Positions 39,291 through 44,684 of a DNA stretch of 44,684 bases are shown here, one piece after another (the stretch's first letter is position 1; each line of letters opens with the position of its first letter). The notes under the pieces were generated by a model. It did not search any database. It saw only the letters and a list, made by a program, of their open reading frames with translations, and had not been told where the DNA came from. Both the position numbers and the translations under genes were made by a program. The stretch is from NCBI GenBank assembly GCA_937859835.1, contig CALMAN010000110.1:36899-81582 (forward strand), read 5' to 3'. The stretch comes from an uncultured Acidipila sp. GTDB taxonomy: Bacteria; Acidobacteriota; Terriglobia; Terriglobales; Acidobacteriaceae.

Positions 39291-39942
39291 AGCCGGAACC
39301 GCGAACCGTATGAATGAGCTTCACCGCGAATGGATCATCCATTTTGCTGCGCAGTCTCCTGACACTGACATCCACGACGTTCGTTTCACTGTCGAAGTTC
39401 ATGTCCCATACCGCTTCGGCAATGACCGTGCGCGAAAGCACTTCGCCCGCGCGCCGCACCAGCAGCGACAACAGGAGGAACTCTTTCGCCGTGAGATCCA
39501 GCCGCTGGCCGCTGCGAGTGGCACGGTGACGGAGAAGATCGATCTCAAGGTCAGCCATGCGAATCACGTCCTGCGGGCGAGTCGGGGTTCTGCGCAGTCT
39601 CGATCGCACGCGCGCCAGCAGCTCTGAAAAAGCAAACGGCTTCACAAGGTAGTCGTCCGCGCCGAGCTCGAAACCTCGAACCCGCTCGTGTATGGTGTCT
39701 CGCGCAGTCAGGAAAAGAACCTGGGTGTTTTTGCCGGCCTGCCGTAAGCCTGTCAGTACCTGCCAACCATCGAGGCTGGGCAGCATGATGTCGAGGATAA
39801 GAAGGTCGAAGTCCAGATTCTTGGCTAGCTCCAGCCCGTCCTGGCCGTCCGAAGCCACGTCGACGACGAACCCCGCTTCGCTGAGCCCTTTTTTGAGGAA
39901 CTTGGCTGTCTTCGCTTCGTCCTCAATGACCAGCAGTTTCAT
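39271..39942 (-). CDS. OmpR-family response regulator (CusR/CopR-like)
   Basis: [40 protein letters not shown]...[15 protein letters not shown]...FLTARD...[20 protein letters not shown] + winged-helix C-terminus. Internal ATG at 39942 is the conventional start; overlaps HK by 20 nt. Confidence 0.95.
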   Translation of the reverse strand: MKLLVIEDEAKTAKFLKKGLSEAGFVVDVASDGQDGLELAKNLDFDLLILDIMLPSLDGWQVLTGLRQAGKNTQVLFLTARDTIHERVRGFELGADDYLVKPFAFSELLARVRSRLRRTPTRPQDVIRMADLEIDLLRHRATRSGQRLDLTAKEFLLLSLLVRRAGEVLSRTVIAEAVWDMNFDSETNVVDVSVRRLRSKMDDPFAVKLIHTVRGSGYVLEAD

Positions 39943-40231
39943 AGCGGTCCACCTGCTCCTGGCCCCGACCGGCGGGAACAATCCCGGGCGCCTTCTCCAC
40001 ATTTCCACGCGCGCAAGCTCATGGAATACCTGCTGTTTGTGAATGGAGCAACAGGCGAATGTCAACGAGAGATGAAAAGGAAGCTCCTCAAAAACAGGTG
40101 CTCTTTGCCCTGGACGCAAGCAAGGCGCGACCCATGCGCGGCGGCACGGCGCGGGGACTCAGGTTGAAATCCATCGTGCATTCACAGTCCCGTTGGGAAC
40201 CTGTAACAAACGCAGGCTAGAAGAGTGCGTA

Positions 40232-40249
40232 GATTACAAGTTTGTAATC
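40232..40249. promoter_or_regulatory. perfect inverted repeat GATTACAA-GT-TTGTAATC between divergent response regulator and TonB receptor
   Basis: 8-bp arms, 2-nt spacer, in the intergenic region between the RR start (39942, -) and the TonB receptor start (40369, +). Confidence 0.65.
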
Positions 40250-40368
40250 CTGCACAGCAGGCTCAAAAAGATCGCGGATGGCCGCAGACTCGTCCAAAGC
40301 TTCCTCCAGCGTTCCGGTTTCATCCCGCTTCACTCGTCACCGCCAGCAGTTTTGCTTTTGAGGCCAAC

Positions 40369-43300
40369 ATGCAAACGTTTCGCTCGACCTTCTCCCCATC
40401 TGTCCTCATCGTTGCCGCAGTTCTTCCAATCTCGTGTGCAAGCCGCGGCATCGCGCAGGTGGATCGCAGCGCCCTGACCGGCACGGTTACCGATCCATCG
40501 GGGAAGCTGCTGGGGCGAGCGCACGTCACTGCCATCGAGAACTCGACCCAGCTGCGCCGGCAGGGGATGTCCGACGCGGATGGGCGATATGAGATTGCCG
40601 AGCTTCCGGTAGGAAGCTACACCGTCACCTTTGATTCTGCAGGCTTTCAAACCTTGACGTTCGCCGATGTGGAACAGGTGGTGGGCAGGACGCGCACCCT
40701 GGATGCAAGGCTGCAAGTTGCAGGCGGCGAGGAGCACGTTGAAGTCTCGGCCAGCTCGGAGCTGCTGGACCGCGACACCAGCGCGATCACGGGACTGATT
40801 GAAAGAAAGCAGGCCGACGAACTGCCGCTCAATGGCCGCGACTGGTCGGAGCTGACGGCACAGATCCCCGGCGCCATCGACACCGGAGGCAGCAACCAGC
40901 GCTCGGTCCGCTTCGCAGGAAGAGGTTTGGACGACAGCAACTTCACCTATGACGGCGTCGACGAGACCAGTGTTGTGAATCAAACACAGCGCCCCTGGGT
41001 ACGGCTTTCCATTCCACTCGATGCCATAGCAGAGTTCCGCGTCGATACGCTGCTGGCAAGCGCGGAAGAAGGGTCTACTGGCGGCGCGCAGCTAGCGGTT
41101 GTTTCGCCTGCGGGGACAAACCAGTTCCACGGACGCCTTTTTGAATTTCTGCGCAACAACTACTTCGACGCGCCCGAGCCCAGCTGGGCTTCGGGCGGCG
41201 AAGCGCAGCAGCCCCTTCGCTTGAACCAGTTCGGCGGGTCGCTTGGTGGACCCATCGTGCGCGATAGGACCTTCTTTTTTCTCTCCTCTGAAGCCTACCG
41301 CCAGACCTGGGGCTATCCGGTGAGCGGCGACGTACCCAGCGCGGCGTTCCGGGCAACGATTTCGCCTTCAAACCCGGCGTACGCGATCGTCAATACGTAT
41401 CCGACAGCCGGTCCAAAAGCGATCGCCGCGCCAACCAGCAATCCAGACATCGACCTGCTGACCTGCGCCTGCACGCAGGTGGTCAACGAGAACGCGGCGA
41501 TGCTGCGGCTTGACCACCACTTTTCCTCGAGCACGACCGCCTTTCTGCGCTTCAACTACGATCGCTCCGTGGACACACAGCCGGCTTCGACGAGCGCGAC
41601 AAACGTGGAGCAGCGGGTGAGCACGCCGACCAACGGCGCAGTCGAGTTGCTCCACATCTTCAGTGCCAGCTTGACCAACGAGGCCGAGTTTGGCTTTAAC
41701 CGCTCCACCGACAATACGTACTATTCGAGCGGTACCGGGCTGCCCTACCAGATCGCCATCTCCCAGGGCGTGGGGCCGGGTTTTGGCGACCTGAATTACG
41801 ACTACAACACCATCTACGTCGGCAATACGTTTGCGGGAATCGACAACCTGACCTGGCTCCGCGGGCGGCACACCCTGAAGCTCGGAGGAGAAGTCCGTCA
41901 CATCCAGTTGAACCAGCACTACGGCGAGCATGGAACTATCACCTTTGCCTCTCTGGCAGCGCTTGCAGCCGGCAAGGTGGCCAAGGCAAACCTGACCGGG
42001 GCGTTGCCGGTCAATGACCTGCGCAAGAACTTGTACATGGAGTACGCGCAGGACGAGTACAAGGCGCTCCCCAACCTCACCCTGAACCTTGGCGTGCGGT
42101 ACACGATCTTTGGGCTCTTCAATGAGTCGCACGGAAAAGCGAATCCGTTTGACTTCGCCACCTGTGGACCGCAGGGCTTCTGCGGTGTAGGCGCCGGCTT
42201 TGGCCAGCAGAACTACGGCGACATTGATCCGCGTGTGGGGCTGTCCTGGTCACCTGCGCAGGACCCAAGGACGGTGGTGCGCGCCGGCTTCGGCATGTAC
42301 CACGAAGACGGTCAACTCGACGATCAAAACTTGCCCGCCAAGAACGAGGTTCCCTCCTACTCTGCGACGAACACGACCTACCCGGTCAGCTTTGCCGGCA
42401 CCGGCAAGCTTTCGCCAAACGCCGAGCAGCGAGACCGCAAGGACAGCTACACCGAGCAGTGGGACCTTTCTGTGCAGAAGGAGTTGCCTGGCAACTTCGT
42501 CGGTACGGTCTCCTACCTGGGGAGCCACGGCGTGCATCTGCTTGAAACCAACGTCGTCAATCTTCTCGACCCTGCTACCGGAGTCGCGCAGTTTCCAGCC
42601 TTTGCTCCTGCCATCGGCTGGCGCGGTTCAGTCGGCGCGAGTTCGTATAACGGTGTCGTGGTGTCGATGCGACGGCCGTTTGCGCATGGGCTCCTGGTCG
42701 CGGCAAATTACGCGTACACGCACGAGATTGACAATGGTTCCAACGGCAGCGGCGACGGCGACGAGACCTCGCCGCAGAACCCCCTGTGCCAATCCTGCGA
42801 GTGGGCCAGCGGCACCTGGGACGCCAGCCAGGTCGTCAACGGCAATGCAGTTTGGGAGCTCCCCTTCGGCCATGGCAGGCAGATGCTGAACCAGCCCGGC
42901 GTGGTCAGCGCCATCGCGGGCAACTGGCAGCTGACTACTTCGGCGCTGGCGCGCACCGGATTTCCCGTAAACGTCGTCCTGCCGAGCAGCGTTCTCTCGC
43001 CCTATGGAAACTCCGGCACGCTGCGGCCTAACCTGGTCCCGGGCGTTCCTTTGACCCCGCCCGGAGGAAGAACGATTGCACAGTGGATCAACCCTGCTGC
43101 CTTCGCGCTTCCCGCGGCGGGAACCTTCGGCAACGCGCCACGCGATCTTTTCGCCGGGCCAGGCACCTGGCAGGTCGATACCGGTGTCGCCAAGACCTTC
43201 CCCCTCGGAGAAAGCACGCGCGTCGAGGTTCGCTCCGAGTTTTACAACGTCTTCAATCACCCGCAGCTCGGGCCGCCAAATGCTACCTGTACTGTTTCTT

Positions 43301-43443
43301 CGGCGTCGCCAACAGGCTGCGCAAGCGGCTTCGGCAGCATCACCACGACGGTGAACTTGAACACAGCCATCGTGAACCCGATCACCCCCGTGGGTTCGGG
43401 AACTCCGCGGGAGATCCAGTTCGCCCTGCGCTTCGAGTTCTGA
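40369..43443 (+). CDS. TonB-dependent receptor, Oar-like
   Basis: MQTFRSTFSPSVLIVAAVLPISCASRGIAQVDRSALTGTVTDPSGKLLGRAHVTAIENSTQLRR; ELPLNGRDWSELTAQIPGA; C-terminal REIQFALRFEF. ATG at 40369 preferred over 40225. Confidence 0.93.
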   Translation: MQTFRSTFSPSVLIVAAVLPISCASRGIAQVDRSALTGTVTDPSGKLLGRAHVTAIENSTQLRRQGMSDADGRYEIAELPVGSYTVTFDSAGFQTLTFADVEQVVGRTRTLDARLQVAGGEEHVEVSASSELLDRDTSAITGLIERKQADELPLNGRDWSELTAQIPGAIDTGGSNQRSVRFAGRGLDDSNFTYDGVDETSVVNQTQRPWVRLSIPLDAIAEFRVDTLLASAEEGSTGGAQLAVVSPAGTNQFHGRLFEFLRNNYFDAPEPSWASGGEAQQPLRLNQFGGSLGGPIVRDRTFFFLSSEAYRQTWGYPVSGDVPSAAFRATISPSNPAYAIVNTYPTAGPKAIAAPTSNPDIDLLTCACTQVVNENAAMLRLDHHFSSSTTAFLRFNYDRSVDTQPASTSATNVEQRVSTPTNGAVELLHIFSASLTNEAEFGFNRSTDNTYYSSGTGLPYQIAISQGVGPGFGDLNYDYNTIYVGNTFAGIDNLTWLRGRHTLKLGGEVRHIQLNQHYGEHGTITFASLAALAAGKVAKANLTGALPVNDLRKNLYMEYAQDEYKALPNLTLNLGVRYTIFGLFNESHGKANPFDFATCGPQGFCGVGAGFGQQNYGDIDPRVGLSWSPAQDPRTVVRAGFGMYHEDGQLDDQNLPAKNEVPSYSATNTTYPVSFAGTGKLSPNAEQRDRKDSYTEQWDLSVQKELPGNFVGTVSYLGSHGVHLLETNVVNLLDPATGVAQFPAFAPAIGWRGSVGASSYNGVVVSMRRPFAHGLLVAANYAYTHEIDNGSNGSGDGDETSPQNPLCQSCEWASGTWDASQVVNGNAVWELPFGHGRQMLNQPGVVSAIAGNWQLTTSALARTGFPVNVVLPSSVLSPYGNSGTLRPNLVPGVPLTPPGGRTIAQWINPAAFALPAAGTFGNAPRDLFAGPGTWQVDTGVAKTFPLGESTRVEVRSEFYNVFNHPQLGPPNATCTVSSASPTGCASGFGSITTTVNLNTAIVNPITPVGSGTPREIQFALRFEF

Positions 43444-43525
43444 CCGGAGCCAGATGTGCTGCAGGGAAACGCTGTGGGCAGGCTTCTGGAGGGGGTAGCA
43501 GCTTAACAGGCAGGAAGGTAGCCAG

Positions 43526-44095
43526 CTAACTCGTGTAATCCAGAAACAGCACGAGTACGCCGAAGGCTGCAATCATTCCTGCTGAAAGGGTTGCCAGTGT
43601 TCCAGTTCTGCCCGCCTGGGCGGAGACTTCCACTGCGGCGCGCCAGTACAGGGCTGCGCCTGCCAGCACGAGAACGAGTTCCACACATGCGGCCGCTCTT
43701 GGAAAGTTCCAAAGACCCAGTCCGAGGCATGGGAGGTTGCCGAAGTTTCCCGGGAGTACCGGCATATCTGGGCGGTGGACCACAAGATCAAGCACCCAGT
43801 GAGACGCGCTGACCAGCGCGATGACCAGCGCGCCTCTTCTGCCTAGCCTAGGCAGAAAGATCGCACCCAGAGCCGCGGAGAGCGCCAACATCCCGACGAT
43901 CGAGTGCGTGTAGTCCGCATGGATGATCAAGCCGCCATATCCCTCGCGAACTGTCTGCACCGACTCGCGATGCGCAACAAACAGCGGCGTGAAGACGATG
44001 TCCAGCCACACGGTCGCCAGCATCAACGCCCAAAGGGGCGTGGACTTCTCACGAGACTTAACAAGTGCGGCGAAGCCAAAGTGGCCAGCGATCAC
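43526..44095 (-). CDS. DUF457/YdjM-like membrane-bound putative metal-dependent hydrolase
   Basis: GTG start MIAGHFGFAALVKSREK...; HADYTHSIVGMLALSAALGAIFLPRL...ASHWVLDLVVHRPDMPVLP; multiple TM segments. Confidence 0.75.
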   Translation of the reverse strand: MIAGHFGFAALVKSREKSTPLWALMLATVWLDIVFTPLFVAHRESVQTVREGYGGLIIHADYTHSIVGMLALSAALGAIFLPRLGRRGALVIALVSASHWVLDLVVHRPDMPVLPGNFGNLPCLGLGLWNFPRAAACVELVLVLAGAALYWRAAVEVSAQAGRTGTLATLSAGMIAAFGVLVLFLDYTS

Positions 44096-44193
44096 CTGGT
44101 GACTCTCCGGTGCTTCGCAACCGGCCAGGGAAGGCGACGGTCGACCAGCCCCACAACGCCAACGAAGAGAATGACTCCGGCGATAAAACCCAT
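44092..44193 (-). CDS. 33-aa small membrane peptide, translationally coupled to the DUF457-like gene (not in ORF track)
   Basis: ATG at 44193, MGFIAGVILFVGVVGLVDRRLPWPVAKHRRVTR*, preceded by AAGGAG ~8 nt upstream; its TGA overlaps the GTG start of the next gene (GTGA at 44092-44095). Confidence 0.55.
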   Translation of the reverse strand: MGFIAGVILFVGVVGLVDRRLPWPVAKHRRVTR

Positions 44194-44684
44194 CCTGGCT
44201 CCTTCGAATGGCTCTGGTGCAAAAGTGCGGCGGGTGCAGCAGCGTTTAGCTTTAAGATACAGCAAGGCTCACCGGCGAGGACGGAGTTTCAGGTGGCAAG
44301 CTTGGTCTATGAGCCCCAGCCTGCTGAGGAGGTTGTTCGGCATGGCCCAAAAGAAAAGGGCGCGGTCACCATCCGAAGCGGGACGCGACGTTGGTGTACA
44401 TCTTGGCGTATGCAGGGGCAACCGGAGGTGGAGTGAACTGTGATCGCCCGAAGTGAAGCGTGGCGAGACCAATCAACAGTCGCCGCAAAGAGCTGCGCGA
44501 CTTGCTGCACAGCCGGCAGAAGACGGTGGACGTTCTTTTGCAGCTCAAGAAGGGACCAAGAGTTGAAAAACCGGACGCCAGCGCAGCCAACAGTCCCCAG
44601 CCCTCAACCCGCATCAAGCGCTACCGAAACGAGTGAAACCGCCTTTGTTGAGACTTCCGAGCACCGCAGGTTCGTAGAGTTCTG

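Noticed and set aside
44460-44636. 58-aa plus-strand ORF VARPINSRRKELRDLLHSRQKTVDVLLQLKKGPRVEKPDASAANSPQPSTRIKRYRNE near the window edge
   Set aside because: GTG start with no convincing SD, no recognisable family, and several competing short frames there (e.g. MAQKKRARSPSEAGRDVGVHLG... at 44342); insufficient support.
1-44684. CRISPR arrays, tRNA/rRNA genes, prophage or transposase genes
   Set aside because: Looked for regular spaced repeats, tRNA-like cloverleaf sequences and transposase/integrase motifs by eye; none found. A tRNAscan/Infernal/ISfinder run would be decisive.

Overview
High-GC (~60%) bacterial chromosomal window. The gene content (four giant Oar-like TonB-dependent receptors with N-terminal carboxypeptidase-regulatory domains, a secreted S53 pro-kumamolisin homologue, a YncE beta-propeller/phosphoesterase fusion) looks like Acidobacteriota/Terriglobia; that taxonomy is inference. 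Order: 3' end of dnaN (+); a small membrane ORF (+); S53 homologue (-); ruvA (+); a minus-strand run BI-1/YccA -> glpK -> glpD -> glpF -> GH36-like alpha-galactosidase -> MetX-like alpha/beta hydrolase; TonB receptor + TPR protein (+); a six-gene minus-strand peptide-utilisation-like run S9 peptidase -> MFS -> M20 peptidase -> TonB receptor -> SolA-like oxidase -> M28 peptidase; TonB receptor + putatively Tat-exported HisC-like aminotransferase (+); YncE/phosphoesterase (-); CusRS-like two-component system (-) divergent from a fourth TonB receptor (+); a DUF457/YdjM-like membrane protein (-) preceded by an unannotated 33-aa ORF. Most notable observations: (1) the S53 protein has its catalytic Ser and Asp replaced, so it is probably a pseudoprotease, and it sits downstream of five phased 11-nt direct repeats; (2) a PHO-box-like triple repeat with a well-spaced -10 upstream of the phosphoesterase; (3) a perfect 8-2-8 palindrome between the two-component system and its divergent TonB receptor; (4) alpha-galactosidase and hydrolase genes appended to a glycerol operon, suggesting galactosylglycerol or galactolipid use; (5) a PqqD/RRE-like tail on the M28 peptidase inside the peptide locus; (6) a TonB receptor paired with an apparently exported PLP enzyme. 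No CRISPR array, tRNA/rRNA or intact mobile element was recognised.
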